Of a DNA stretch of 64,000 bases, positions 1 to 8,547 are shown one piece after another. Below the pieces are notes generated by a model, which saw nothing but the letters and a program-made list of their open reading frames with translations, ran no database searches and was not told the DNA's origin. How positions within the stretch are numbered: position 1 is the first letter of the stretch; each line of letters begins with the position of its first letter. The DNA comes from an uncultured Methanobrevibacter sp. (GTDB taxonomy: Archaea; Methanobacteriota; Methanobacteria; Methanobacteriales; Methanobacteriaceae), in contig NZ_CAKVFS010000002.1 in assembly GCF_934746965.1 (NCBI RefSeq), positions 62,001 through 126,000 of the forward strand, read 5' to 3'. The position numbers and the translations under genes are program-made.

Positions 1-457
1 AATCTTTTTGAGTTTCTACATTTTTACCTTTTAAATCACTGAAAGAATTGATATTAGAACCATTTTTAACTACGATGACCTGTTTATTATCAAAATAAGG
101 ATCAGACCATGTGTATTGATCTTCTCTACCTTGCATTGTAAAACCATTCCAAATACAATCAATACTACCAGAATCTAATTCACTATCTTTAGCATCCCAG
201 TCAATAGGTTGTTTAACTAAAGTCCAATTGTTTCTGTCACAGACTTCTTGTGCCATATCTAAATCAAAACCAGTGTAACTCCCATTATCATCTTTATAAC
301 CATATGGTGGAAACTCTGCATCAAATCCAACAACTAAAGTTTTATCATCATTAACTACTTTACTTTCCCCATCAAATACGCCAGAATAAGCCGCCACACC
401 AACAATTAAAGCTAATACGACAATTATACAAGCGATAATTCCAATTTTTTTATCCAT
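1..457 (-). CDS. Amino-acid ABC transporter substrate-binding protein (C-terminus cut off)
   Basis: Only the first 152 codons lie in the window; the gene runs off its left edge. The start is an ATG at 457. The N-terminus MDKK is followed by one hydrophobic stretch (about residues 5-24), a signal or membrane anchor suited to a surface-held binding protein. After it come the features of the family 3 solute-binding fold: VVGFDAEFPPYGY, YTGFDLDMAQEV, a DCIWNGFT segment and SDPYF. This family delivers polar or charged amino acids to an ABC permease. The ligand cannot be told from this part. The permease and ATPase genes would be expected to the left. The gene is transcribed away from the nifB block and is separated from it by about 180 AT-rich bases. 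Confidence 0.85.
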   Translation of the reverse strand, partial: MDKKIGIIACIIVVLALIVGVAAYSGVFDGESKVVNDDKTLVVGFDAEFPPYGYKDDNGSYTGFDLDMAQEVCDRNNWTLVKQPIDWDAKDSELDSGSIDCIWNGFTMQGREDQYTWSDPYFDNKQVIVVKNGSNINSFSDLKGKNVETQKD

Positions 458-641
458 ATTTTAACACCAAAATATCTATATTAAACATATCTTAAATTCT
501 TAAATTAAGTAAAAAATCTAAGCTATGTAATAACTTTTATTTCTTTAAATATTTATTATTTTACACTACAACATGTAGAAATGAATAAAAATAGTAATAA
601 AAAATAAGTGAAAATTAAAATTAATAATAAAAAAAGAAAAA

Positions 642-1508
642 TTAGTAATGACTTTGAGGAGTCATTCCTAAATGATGGTCTTCACTTTTCTTACCAGGAA
701 TACCATAAGCATCTGCCCTACATTGAGTACATGCTCTAAACACTGGTATAATCTCTTCAACTTCTTCACGAACTTTTTCCATCATTGAACATCCAGGACG
801 TTGATAAATTTTCATTTTATTTAATGGAATAAGTGGTAAAACATTCATTAAAGAAGCACCACGTTTTTTAACTTCTTTAGCTATCTCAACAATATGTTCA
901 TCATTCAATCCAGGAATCAAAACAGAATTAACTTTAACAACCATACCATTACTAGCTGCTTTTTCAACACCTTCTAATTGATTTTCAATTAAAATTTTAG
1001 CTGCTTCATATCCTTTATAAACTTTTCCATCATATTTAATAAATGAGTAAATATCCATTGCTATATCAGGATCAATTGCATTAATTGTAACTGTGACAGA
1101 ATTTACTCCAATTTCAGCCAATCTATCTGCATATTTTGGAAGTAAAAGACCATTAGTACTCATACATTTTATTAAATCTGGATGTGTTTTAGATAATTTT
1201 TCAAAAAACTCAAAAGTTTCTTCATTAGCTAAAGAATCTCCAGGTCCTGCTACACCAACTACAGAGATTGGTCCTTCTGAAGTCACATCATTAATATGAT
1301 TAATAGCATCATCAGGTTTCATTATACAGCTAGTAACTCCAGGTCTATTTTCTTCATCATTTATATTTCTAGTACAGAAATTACAATAAATATTACATTT
1401 TGGTGCAACAGGCACATGAGCCCTACCCACTTTATCATGCACTTTTTCATTAAAACATGGATGTGCTTTAGTTATGTGTGCAAATCTAGAACCATTATGT
1501 TCATTCAT
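642..1508 (-). CDS. nifB: NifB-like radical SAM protein (FeS cluster carbide insertion)
   Basis: A 288-residue radical SAM protein with the NifB signature: HPC at 16-18, the CX3CX2C SAM cluster at Cys38, Cys42 and Cys45, and a C-terminal CTQCRADAYG with Cys260 and Cys263. In the NifB family the extra cysteines hold the 4Fe-4S clusters that are fused into the 8Fe-9S-C L-cluster. It lacks the C-terminal NifX domain, as archaeal NifB does. It starts at an ATG behind a GGGAGTGAT ribosome site. No nifHDK or other nitrogenase gene is in the window. It lies 63 bases downstream of mmp17, on the same strand as the marker genes, so a role in making the L-type clusters reported for the MCR activation complex is a good inference. 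Nitrogen fixation cannot be excluded without the rest of the genome. Confidence 0.88.
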   Translation of the reverse strand: MNEHNGSRFAHITKAHPCFNEKVHDKVGRAHVPVAPKCNIYCNFCTRNINDEENRPGVTSCIMKPDDAINHINDVTSEGPISVVGVAGPGDSLANEETFEFFEKLSKTHPDLIKCMSTNGLLLPKYADRLAEIGVNSVTVTINAIDPDIAMDIYSFIKYDGKVYKGYEAAKILIENQLEGVEKAASNGMVVKVNSVLIPGLNDEHIVEIAKEVKKRGASLMNVLPLIPLNKMKIYQRPGCSMMEKVREEVEEIIPVFRACTQCRADAYGIPGKKSEDHHLGMTPQSHY

Positions 1509-1571
1509 ATAACATCACTCCCCCACTTGTAAATCATGTTTGTATATAATCGAACTATATTATAAAGTTAT

Positions 1572-2132
1572 CTATAATCCTTTATTTAATTCTATAATAT
1601 AATCATTAGCTTTTTCAATCCAAGCATCTTTAATTAATTCATCAGTAGCTACTACGGCCACAATATCCCCAACAGAAACATCTTTAATTATTTTAAATCC
1701 TTCTGGCAAAATTCTAAAAATTGCATCATAAACTCTTCTTTGAAGGTTAGAATGAGGATCATCTACAACCAAATCTTCCAAATCCATTTGATTACCTTCA
1801 AGATCAATATTATATCTAGTTGGTTGATAAAGTTCATCTCTAGAATATTTTTTCCAAAGCTGTTTTAAAATATTCGGAAGATAATTTTCATTTTCAACAA
1901 AAATTTTAGTAACATTATTAACTTTATCATAATTAAAGGTAGCCACATCACTGAATTTGATAACTCCTGAAGTTTTTTTCATTTTAATAGCTAAAATAAA
2001 AACTGCTTCATCAGGATTAGCAAAAGCTTTTAAATCATCAACAGCAGGACCAAGAACCAAATCTTGGAAAATTTGCTTAATAATCATTTCATAAACTTCT
2101 GCACCTTTTTCATCATAGCATTCAACTAACAT
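1572..2132 (-). CDS. mmp17: Methanogenesis marker protein 17
   Basis: A 186-residue soluble protein matching the methanogenesis marker 17 family, found only in organisms with methyl-coenzyme M reductase. Recognised from its whole-length character: VECYDEKG at the N-terminus, the VLGPAVDDLKAFANPDEAVF segment and ATFNYDKVNNVTKIFVEN. I chose the ATG at 2132 over a TTG one codon upstream. It follows mmp15 by about 15 bases and should be co-transcribed with it. Marker 17 has been reported as part of the ATP-dependent complex that reduces MCR-bound nickel to Ni(I). It has no obvious catalytic motif, so a structural or scaffold role is likely. Confidence 0.86.
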   Translation of the reverse strand: MLVECYDEKGAEVYEMIIKQIFQDLVLGPAVDDLKAFANPDEAVFILAIKMKKTSGVIKFSDVATFNYDKVNNVTKIFVENENYLPNILKQLWKKYSRDELYQPTRYNIDLEGNQMDLEDLVVDDPHSNLQRRVYDAIFRILPEGFKIIKDVSVGDIVAVVATDELIKDAWIEKANDYIIELNKGL

Positions 2133-2147
2133 CAAACCAACTCTAAG

Positions 2148-3389
2148 CTATTTATTATCTTGCCTATGACCCATTCCAGATACTAAAAGAGCAGCACCTA
2201 CTGCACCAATATGCTGAGAATATGGAGGTACAATAACATCAATACCACCTAACATATCACTAACTGCTTCAACAAGACCAGAAATTAATGATGTTCCTCC
2301 TACTTGTATAAGTGGTTCTCTTAAATCAATTTCCTGAAGTTGTTGTTCATAAACTTGTTCAGCTACAGAATGGCAAGTTGCAGCAGCTGCATCAGCTTTA
2401 GAACCTCCAGCAGCAAGAGTAGTAACTAAATCCTGAATACCAAATACAATACAATAACTATTAAGTAATGCCTTTTTATAGTCTCCTTGTAAAGCAAGAG
2501 GACCTAATTCTTCAATAGAAACATCTAAACGACGAGATGCCATGTCTAAAAATCTTCCAGATGCTCCTGCACATATACCACCCATAGTAAAATTATCAGG
2601 AATACCATTATTAACAGTGATTACTTTATTATCCATACCACCAATATCTAATACAGTAGCTTCACCTCTTTGATGATCTGCCAAATACACAGCACCTTTT
2701 GCATTAACAGACAATTCTTCTTGAACTAATTCGGCATTTAATTGTTTACCAATATTAATACGACCATAACCAGTAGTACCAATTCCATCAACATCATCAA
2801 GAGTATACTCAGTATTAGCAAAAGCCTCTTCAACACCTTTATAAACAGAACCCATAATATCTTTTGTTTCTGTCCAACCAGTACCAATAACTTTATTATT
2901 TTCCATAGCTACAACTTTTGTAGTTGTTGAACCAGAATCAATACCTAAAGTAAGACCTTCTTGTTTTTCACGAGCAAGAATACTTCTACGAGTTACAGTA
3001 GTAGCTAATGCTTCCATACGAATAAATAATTCATCAGCTTTTGTTCTTTCAGTAAATGAATAAGTAACTACAGGAATACGAGTATTATCTTGTAAAAATT
3101 TACGTACAGCATTTCTTACAAGAGCTCCTTCTGCACATCTAAAACAAGAAGCAATAAATACTGCATCAGGTTTACACCTTCCTTCAACAATAGCCATAGC
3201 TCTTGCAATCATCAATTTTAAACTTGAACTTTGAGCAGAAAATCCAAATTTTACATAAGACTCATCAATATAATCCAAATCTATTTCTGGAAGAATAATT
3301 TCTGCACCAAATGTATTAGCTGCTTTTTCAATTTCTTTTTGAATTCCACTATATTCTGTTCCACATGAAACTAAAGCAATTTTAACCAT
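2148..3389 (-). CDS. mmp15: Methanogenesis marker protein 15, BcrAD/HgdC-type ATPase
   Basis: 413 residues with two parts. Residues 1-145 carry Cys9 and SCFRC (Cys82, Cys85) and a segment reminiscent of the D-component of 2-hydroxyacyl-CoA dehydratases. Residues 147-410 are an ASKHA ATPase of the BadF/BadG/BcrA/HgdC family, with the phosphate-1 loop DSGSTTTK at 151-158, a second loop VLDIGGMDNK near 246-255, and GGICAGASGRF. Cys273 and Cys313 fall where HgdC-type archerases bind a 4Fe-4S cluster across the dimer. Such proteins use ATP to drive low-potential electron transfer. The gene sits between mmp5 (2-base gap) and mmp17. The family assignment is firm. A role in ATP-driven reduction of MCR or of its activating clusters is inference. 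Confidence 0.9.
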   Translation of the reverse strand: MVKIALVSCGTEYSGIQKEIEKAANTFGAEIILPEIDLDYIDESYVKFGFSAQSSSLKLMIARAMAIVEGRCKPDAVFIASCFRCAEGALVRNAVRKFLQDNTRIPVVTYSFTERTKADELFIRMEALATTVTRRSILAREKQEGLTLGIDSGSTTTKVVAMENNKVIGTGWTETKDIMGSVYKGVEEAFANTEYTLDDVDGIGTTGYGRINIGKQLNAELVQEELSVNAKGAVYLADHQRGEATVLDIGGMDNKVITVNNGIPDNFTMGGICAGASGRFLDMASRRLDVSIEELGPLALQGDYKKALLNSYCIVFGIQDLVTTLAAGGSKADAAAATCHSVAEQVYEQQLQEIDLREPLIQVGGTSLISGLVEAVSDMLGGIDVIVPPYSQHIGAVGAALLVSGMGHRQDNK

Positions 3390-3391
3390 AA

Positions 3392-3835
3392 TTATTCCTC
3401 CTTAAGAGAATCTAAAAATTCATTAATTTGATTTACCATTAAAAATGTACCATCCCTACTTTTAGGATATGTTACTTCAAGTATAGGAATATCCCTTTGC
3501 CTAAGTAAGAATATTGATAATTCATTTGTTCTAGCACATCCTACACAACCAAAACCAAATGGTGCACCATCAACAATAATCGCAGCCTCAGCTTCATCTA
3601 TTAATGGTCCAATAATGGACATTCTTCCACGAACCCCTGAAGGAACTTCAATAGCTGCATATTTAAGTCCTTTAATTGGATCTTCTTCAGTAATATTCAT
3701 TGGAGGAGAATCAATCTCAGGATCTTTAATTTTTTGTCTTATTTGTTTTTGAAGAACTAATGGAACATGTCCTTTTCTTTCAATTAAATCTGCTAAGATT
3801 AATGAATTTGGAGGATAAATAGCTACTTTCACCAT
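3392..3835 (-). CDS. mmp5: Methanogenesis marker protein 5
   Basis: A 147-residue protein of the methanogenesis marker 5 family. The ATG at 3835 is preferred because a GGTGA ribosome site lies 4 bases upstream; an earlier in-frame ATG at 3850 would overlap mmp6 and has no such site. The most striking element is GFGCVGCARTNE (Cys97 and Cys100), a CX2C pair that could bind a metal or FeS cluster, followed by RQRDIPILEVTYP, which resembles the substrate-component fold of 2-hydroxyacyl-CoA dehydratases. It is tightly packed between mmp6 and mmp15, with 2 to 4 base gaps, so it is co-transcribed and may work directly with Mmp15. Its biochemical activity is unknown. Confidence 0.87.
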   Translation of the reverse strand: MVKVAIYPPNSLILADLIERKGHVPLVLQKQIRQKIKDPEIDSPPMNITEEDPIKGLKYAAIEVPSGVRGRMSIIGPLIDEAEAAIIVDGAPFGFGCVGCARTNELSIFLLRQRDIPILEVTYPKSRDGTFLMVNQINEFLDSLKEE

Positions 3836-3839
3836 ATTT

Positions 3840-4313
3840 TCACCTATCATTATTTTCTAAACACTCATTCATAATTTTTCTAAATTCATCAACATCAATT
3901 GGTTTTTCAATTTTAACTTCAACATCCTGAGGATTTTCCAAAGCATCAGCCACATCACCAAGCAATCGATATTCTTTTTCCATTTGATGAAAACCTTCCC
4001 TTGGTCCAAATCTATGACCTCTACATCTTCTAGGATCCCCTGGAGCAAAACCTCTTTCTTTTGTAAAAATATGATTTGGATCCAATTTTCTTATTTCACT
4101 AATTGCATCATAAACATCATTTGTTTTTCCACTTATCATAGACCCATAACATGTATTTTTTATTGTAAGTGGTAAATCCAACATATGTAATTCGTTGACA
4201 ATTTCACTTTCACTAACATGCGCTCCAGGAGCAATTATAATCATACGTGTGATCACATCAGGATCCCAATCTTCATTAGACAAATCTGGACTAATCGTTA
4301 GATTCCTTAACAT
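3840..4313 (-). CDS. mmp6: Methanogenesis marker protein 6
   Basis: A 157-residue protein of the methanogenesis marker 6 family. Diagnostic parts are MIIIAPGAHVSESEIVNELHMLDLPLTIKNTCYG, ERGFAPGDPRRCRGHRFGPREGFHQMEKEY and the acidic C-terminus. The ATG at 4313 overlaps the end of mmp3 by 23 bases, which implies translational coupling. Marker 6 has been reported, with Mmp3, Mmp7 and Mmp17, in the MCR activation complex (component A3a); I state this from memory. No catalytic motif is visible; the conserved RRCRGHRFGPREG stretch is a good candidate for an interaction surface. Position in the operon supports co-expression with the other markers. Confidence 0.87.
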   Translation of the reverse strand: MLRNLTISPDLSNEDWDPDVITRMIIIAPGAHVSESEIVNELHMLDLPLTIKNTCYGSMISGKTNDVYDAISEIRKLDPNHIFTKERGFAPGDPRRCRGHRFGPREGFHQMEKEYRLLGDVADALENPQDVEVKIEKPIDVDEFRKIMNECLENNDR

Positions 4314-5832
4314 ACACTACATCCCCATCTTTATATTTTTCAAGTTCAGAATAATCAGAAATAACTTTACCAACAATATTAGTTGCTTTAAATCCTTCAG
4401 CAGTTGGCCCAAATTCTTTATTGTCCTCAAACCTTACTCCAATCAACCCTACATTTTTCGCAGACATGTTAGTTACTCCAATTTCACATTTTTCCACAAC
4501 ATCTGTAGGATTATTTTCTGGAACAAGCCCCTTAGAAGCATTTGAATCCCCTTCAAATATAAGAATATGCATTCCAGGTACTGAAAAATGAACATTCAAT
4601 TTACCAATAGGCTCTTCTAAAAGACCAGACAACAATTTAAAGTATTTAACTGTTCTAGGAGCATTATCTGTGAATTTAACTTCACATAAATTATCTTTAG
4701 GAATAGCTTTAGTTACAACCTTTCCCTCATTTAAAATATCAATTGTATACTTAGGATTTTGTTCTACAATTAAAGCATCCTCACTATTTACTCCTTCTTT
4801 AATATGTTCAATACCTAAATTAGCTAAAATATCTTCAACTTCATTTTGACTATGGCCAAGTAACATTAATCTATCTTGTTGAGATTTAATAGTTATAAAA
4901 TCGCCTTGTTTAGCTATATCAATAATCTCCATACCTTTAGTAATTTTGCCTACAGTAGTATGATTTGGACTCAATACTCTATTTTCTCTATAAATATATA
5001 ATTTTCCAACACCTACACCACTATTTCTTACAGTTATAGTGCCTCTAGTTCGTGGAGTAATATTTTCTTTAGGTTTATTTATACCTTTTAATTCATAGAA
5101 TCCTAAAAAAGATTCAGACTCAAAATCAACTTTAATTTTATTATTTTTAATAACTGAAAAGAAATGTTCAACAGAAACTGGAGAATCATTATCCACATCT
5201 ACTGAAACATAAGTAAACAATTCATTTCCTTCTTCCAAAACTGTTTCTAAATCATATATTACTGAACTATCCGTAGTTGTACTTCTCTCAATAATTGGTT
5301 CAATAGATATTACTTCATCAGCATCAGACAATAAATTTAAAGTTTTTTTACCTCCAATAATTTTTGCAAATATTCCTTTATTAAATGGAGGCACACCATA
5401 AACATTAGTAGTATTCTCTTTAATAAGAATTAAATGAGTAGACTCATTACTGAAACTAGATAAACTTAAAACAACATCTCCTTCATAATAATTATATTCT
5501 TCAGAAGTAGGTTTTAAATCTGTGATAATAGGGCCAATAGCTACTTCATTTGAAGTTGACCATCTCACAGATAATTTTTCAAAATATTTATATTGATTTT
5601 TCCAAACATCAACTAATGGTTGTGCATTTTCAACATTAAGAAGTTCTAAAATAACAGAACCTTGAGTTGTTTTAATTTTAAATTTAGTAATGTTTTTTTC
5701 AAGCTCCTTTTTACCCTTAATCAAACATACAATACTTCCGGGAGTGTATGGAGCATTAGATTCATCAATAACTTTCTGAATTGTAGAACCTTCTGCCACA
5801 TCCATTTCTTCCCCGTTGACTCTTATTAACAT
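4291..5832 (-). CDS. mmp3: Methanogenesis marker protein 3
   Basis: A 513-residue soluble protein of the methanogenesis marker 3 (UPF0288) family. The N-terminus MLIRVNGEEMDVAEG looks like a small ubiquitin-like beta-grasp domain. A central GTITVRNSGVGVGKLYIYRENRVLSPNHTTVGKI region and the C-terminal NVGLIGVRFEDNKEFGPTAEGF segment are typical. The ATG at 5832 follows a GGTGGGAGAG ribosome site. The 3' end overlaps mmp6. It is reported as a subunit of the MCR activation complex. The 60-base gap to mmp2 contains AT-rich sequence that could hold a second promoter, so mmp3 may start its own transcript. Confidence 0.88.
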   Translation of the reverse strand: MLIRVNGEEMDVAEGSTIQKVIDESNAPYTPGSIVCLIKGKKELEKNITKFKIKTTQGSVILELLNVENAQPLVDVWKNQYKYFEKLSVRWSTSNEVAIGPIITDLKPTSEEYNYYEGDVVLSLSSFSNESTHLILIKENTTNVYGVPPFNKGIFAKIIGGKKTLNLLSDADEVISIEPIIERSTTTDSSVIYDLETVLEEGNELFTYVSVDVDNDSPVSVEHFFSVIKNNKIKVDFESESFLGFYELKGINKPKENITPRTRGTITVRNSGVGVGKLYIYRENRVLSPNHTTVGKITKGMEIIDIAKQGDFITIKSQQDRLMLLGHSQNEVEDILANLGIEHIKEGVNSEDALIVEQNPKYTIDILNEGKVVTKAIPKDNLCEVKFTDNAPRTVKYFKLLSGLLEEPIGKLNVHFSVPGMHILIFEGDSNASKGLVPENNPTDVVEKCEIGVTNMSAKNVGLIGVRFEDNKEFGPTAEGFKATNIVGKVISDYSELEKYKDGDVVYVKESND

Positions 5833-5892
5833 ATAACTCTCCCACCAAGAATTTTAATTAATATATAATTATTTAAATCTTACAAGTAATAT

Positions 5893-6876
5893 TTATTCTT
5901 TAGGTTTAAAAACAGGATTTAATTTCTGATTAAATACTTCTAATTTTTCACCATCATTATTAATTAAGTACAATGAATAATCATCAGTAACTTCACCAAC
6001 AACATTAGATTCAATAGAATATTTTTTCAAATAATTTTTAATAAATTCACAATTATCATCATTGGCAGTAAATACAAAACCAGAACCAGGATATGATTTT
6101 AACCAATTTTCCCAACTAACTTCGTCATTTTTTGGAATGTCTACTAAATTTACTATCGCTCCTTTACCTGAAGTTTCAAGTAACATCTCCAAAGTCCCTA
6201 AAATACCCGGATTACTAATATCTTTTCCAGATTTAATATAATCTTCTTCAGCTAAATATTGAACAGCAGTAATTTGATCTTGAACTAATTGTTTATCCTT
6301 ATCATAAGTAGTATCCCAATTTAATGCAAACATTTCATGAGGTTTACCATCTAAATCAATAGCAACAATTATTTTATCACCAACTTCTGCTCCAAAACTA
6401 GTGATTAATTTATCCTTTTTTGCAATTCCTACAATAGCCACACCCAAAGAGTCAACTTCACCATCAGGATGTAAATGACCGCCAACCATAGGCACACCAA
6501 ACTTCAAACAACCATCTTTAATTCCAGCCAATAAATCCTCATAAATCCCATCATGTTTTATAGACATTATATTAACCATAGCTAATGGTTTTCCACCCAT
6601 AGCTGCAATATCATTTACATTAACAAGAACTGAACAATATCCTGCCCAATAAGGATTAACATCCATTATTTGACCCCATATACCATCAGCAGCGACTAAA
6701 ACTACTTGATTATTTCCAATATCAATAGCTGAAGCATCATCCCCAATGTCAATTACAACATCTCCAGAAACATTATAAGATTCAGTTAAAAGAGACGTTA
6801 CAGTATCAATAGAAGATTTACGAGTTACTCCTTCAAATTCTTGAATTGCATTTACAAGGTTTTTAAAATCTGAAAT
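5893..6876 (-). CDS. mmp2: Methanogenesis marker protein 2 (AIR synthase-related), apparent AUU start
   Basis: The protein of about 327 residues belongs to the PurM/HypE/ThiL superfamily and matches methanogenesis marker 2. It has DIGDDASAI and VVLVAADG near the N-terminus (nucleotide and metal binding), then MDVNPYWAGYCSVLVNVNDIAAMGG, the typical dimer segment. The first in-frame ATG (6666) would remove 70 conserved residues including the DIGDDA motif. Upstream of it the frame stays open to a TAG at 6889-6891, and no ATG, GTG or TTG occurs in frame. An ATT at 6874-6876 lies 5 bases after AGGTG, in a leader identical to that of the asd gene (AGGTGTTTTT then ATG). I therefore place the start at this ATT. 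A sequencing error of ATG to ATT is the main alternative. Confidence 0.8.
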   Translation of the reverse strand: MSDFKNLVNAIQEFEGVTRKSSIDTVTSLLTESYNVSGDVVIDIGDDASAIDIGNNQVVLVAADGIWGQIMDVNPYWAGYCSVLVNVNDIAAMGGKPLAMVNIMSIKHDGIYEDLLAGIKDGCLKFGVPMVGGHLHPDGEVDSLGVAIVGIAKKDKLITSFGAEVGDKIIVAIDLDGKPHEMFALNWDTTYDKDKQLVQDQITAVQYLAEEDYIKSGKDISNPGILGTLEMLLETSGKGAIVNLVDIPKNDEVSWENWLKSYPGSGFVFTANDDNCEFIKNYLKKYSIESNVVGEVTDDYSLYLINNDGEKLEVFNQKLNPVFKPKE

Positions 6877-6900
6877 AAAAACACCTACCTACTTTCTTTT

Positions 6901-8034
6901 TTAGATATTTATAATATTATATTTACAATTTAAAAGCTTTGTTATTTTAATAATCTCTTTTTTAATTTCATCAATATTTTTAGAATTTTTAGATTTAATT
7001 AAAACTCGTTTATTGTTAAAAATTAATTCAAATATCTTTTGACCAATAATATCCCCAAAACCATTTTCAAATTCAAAAATTATTGAATTTTTAGATTTAA
7101 AAGCATTTTCAACAATCTTATCCAAATCTCCATTAGTAATGCCAATAATAGGAACTTTAAATCTATATAAAATATCAGAAGCCATTACTGTAACATCATT
7201 TCCCACAGTAATTACTAAATCCATGTTTTTAAATTGATGAACATCATCCATAGCACTGTCCAAAAAACCTACTTTAAACCTGTCTTGAGATACTTTTTTT
7301 TCTAAAATTCTGGGAACCGCTTTAGATTTTCTTAAAAGACCTGTTTTTATAATTGCATTTTCCAAATCGATTTTTCCTAATTTTTCAACACCCTGTTTTT
7401 TTATAGTTCCCCCAATAATATCAACAATATACCCTTCTTTAGCTATCAAAACAAGTTCATCACTATCAGATTTACCAATAATAATACCATTGACCATTAT
7501 ATTTTCACTAGGGCTTACTCCATGAACAATTCTTTGAACGTTACCATCACTTACCTCATCATTTTTAAAATGATTAATATAAACTTCTTCAGGAGTAACA
7601 ATGTTTAAATTTAATTTAGAAGCTAAATCACTGATAAGATGTTTAGTATTACCATTCCATGAAATTATACTACCATTATCTTCCCCCGGCCTTTCAATTT
7701 GAATTATAGGAATATTATTATCATCTACTTTTGATAAATAGTGATTATAAACTTTATAACCAAAAACTTGACCAGTTACATGAGATTTTCCATAATTTAC
7801 TAAAAATATAACATCCACATTTAAATCATGAAATAATTTTAAAGAATCACTTGGAACTAATTTTTTAGATATATCAATAACATCTTCTAAAGAATTATCA
7901 ATAACTGCAGTTCTGCCCATAGTTCCACCTAATCTAGCTGAAACATCACCATAATCAGATAACAAATTAATTAATTTTAAAGCCCAACCAGAATCAATAA
8001 TATTAGGACCATGAACCACCACACCAATTTTCAT
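6901..8034 (-). CDS. DUF2117 family protein (archaeal, function unknown)
   Basis: A 377-residue protein recognised as DUF2117 by its N-terminus MKIGVVVHGPNIIDSGWALKL and the RLGGTMGRTAVIDNSLEDVIDISKKLVPS stretch. NYGKSHVTGQVFGYKVYNH resembles a small-ligand binding loop, and VITVGNDVTVMASDILYRFKVPIIGITNGDLDKIVE looks like a Rossmann-type nucleotide pocket. The family is limited to archaea and has no established function. I chose the ATG at 8034 (GGTG 5 bases upstream) over a GTG two codons earlier. It lies between nob1 (12-base gap) and mmp2 (24-base gap), so it is probably in the same transcript as the marker genes. No membrane segment or signal peptide is seen. Confidence 0.72.
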   Translation of the reverse strand: MKIGVVVHGPNIIDSGWALKLINLLSDYGDVSARLGGTMGRTAVIDNSLEDVIDISKKLVPSDSLKLFHDLNVDVIFLVNYGKSHVTGQVFGYKVYNHYLSKVDDNNIPIIQIERPGEDNGSIISWNGNTKHLISDLASKLNLNIVTPEEVYINHFKNDEVSDGNVQRIVHGVSPSENIMVNGIIIGKSDSDELVLIAKEGYIVDIIGGTIKKQGVEKLGKIDLENAIIKTGLLRKSKAVPRILEKKVSQDRFKVGFLDSAMDDVHQFKNMDLVITVGNDVTVMASDILYRFKVPIIGITNGDLDKIVENAFKSKNSIIFEFENGFGDIIGQKIFELIFNNKRVLIKSKNSKNIDEIKKEIIKITKLLNCKYNIINI

Positions 8035-8046
8035 AAACACACCAAG

Positions 8047-8547
8047 CTATAATTTTATTCTTTTTTTAAATACCTTAGATCCACAAATATCACAGTCATC
8101 AAAAGGATAATTTTCATCAAATTCCTTTTTACAACCTTCACAAACTTTTTTCCAATTGTAAATTCCTTTAATCCCTTCAGTTATAATTCCAGAATATGGA
8201 ACATCAATAATTTTTAAAGTATTCTGTATGGTATAATCATCACTCATAACTTTAACATTCTTACCTTCTTCTTTAAGCATCAATGCCAAAGCAATCAACT
8301 TTTTATCAGGAATTGAAAGACGTAAAATATCTCCTGATTCAGATATGATTTTATCAACATCACCAATATACTTCTTATCAACATCCTGAATAATTAATTT
8401 ACCTTCATCAATAGCCATATCTAATGTTAATTTTGACTCAAAATCCTTAACTTCTTCAGTGATTTCTGGAACAGTATAATTATTATCACATTCAAGGGCA
8501 AAACCATTGATAAAAGCAGATGCATCTAAAACAAAATAAATCTCCAT
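8047..8547 (-). CDS. nob1: Endoribonuclease Nob1 (PIN domain plus zinc ribbon)
   Basis: 166 residues: a PIN nuclease domain (about 1-125) with the catalytic aspartate in YFVLDASAFI (Asp8) and further acidic residues at DILRLSIPDK and VMSDDYTIQN, followed by a C-terminal zinc ribbon with Cys136, Cys139, Cys152 and Cys155. This is the layout of archaeal Nob1, which cuts the 3' end of 16S rRNA precursor during small-subunit maturation. Its length fits the family. It is the first gene of the minus-strand block that leads into DUF2117 and the methanogenesis markers. On the minus strand a TATA-like ATATTTATAA lies about 25-35 bases upstream of the ATG (8570-8581), so the leader is short. Confidence 0.87.
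   Translation of the reverse strand: MEIYFVLDASAFINGFALECDNNYTVPEITEEVKDFESKLTLDMAIDEGKLIIQDVDKKYIGDVDKIISESGDILRLSIPDKKLIALALMLKEEGKNVKVMSDDYTIQNTLKIIDVPYSGIITEGIKGIYNWKKVCEGCKKEFDENYPFDDCDICGSKVFKKRIKL

Noticed and set aside
4195..4545. Plus-strand open frame over mmp6 and mmp3
   Set aside because: Antisense shadow of overlapping marker genes; no promoter and no family resemblance.
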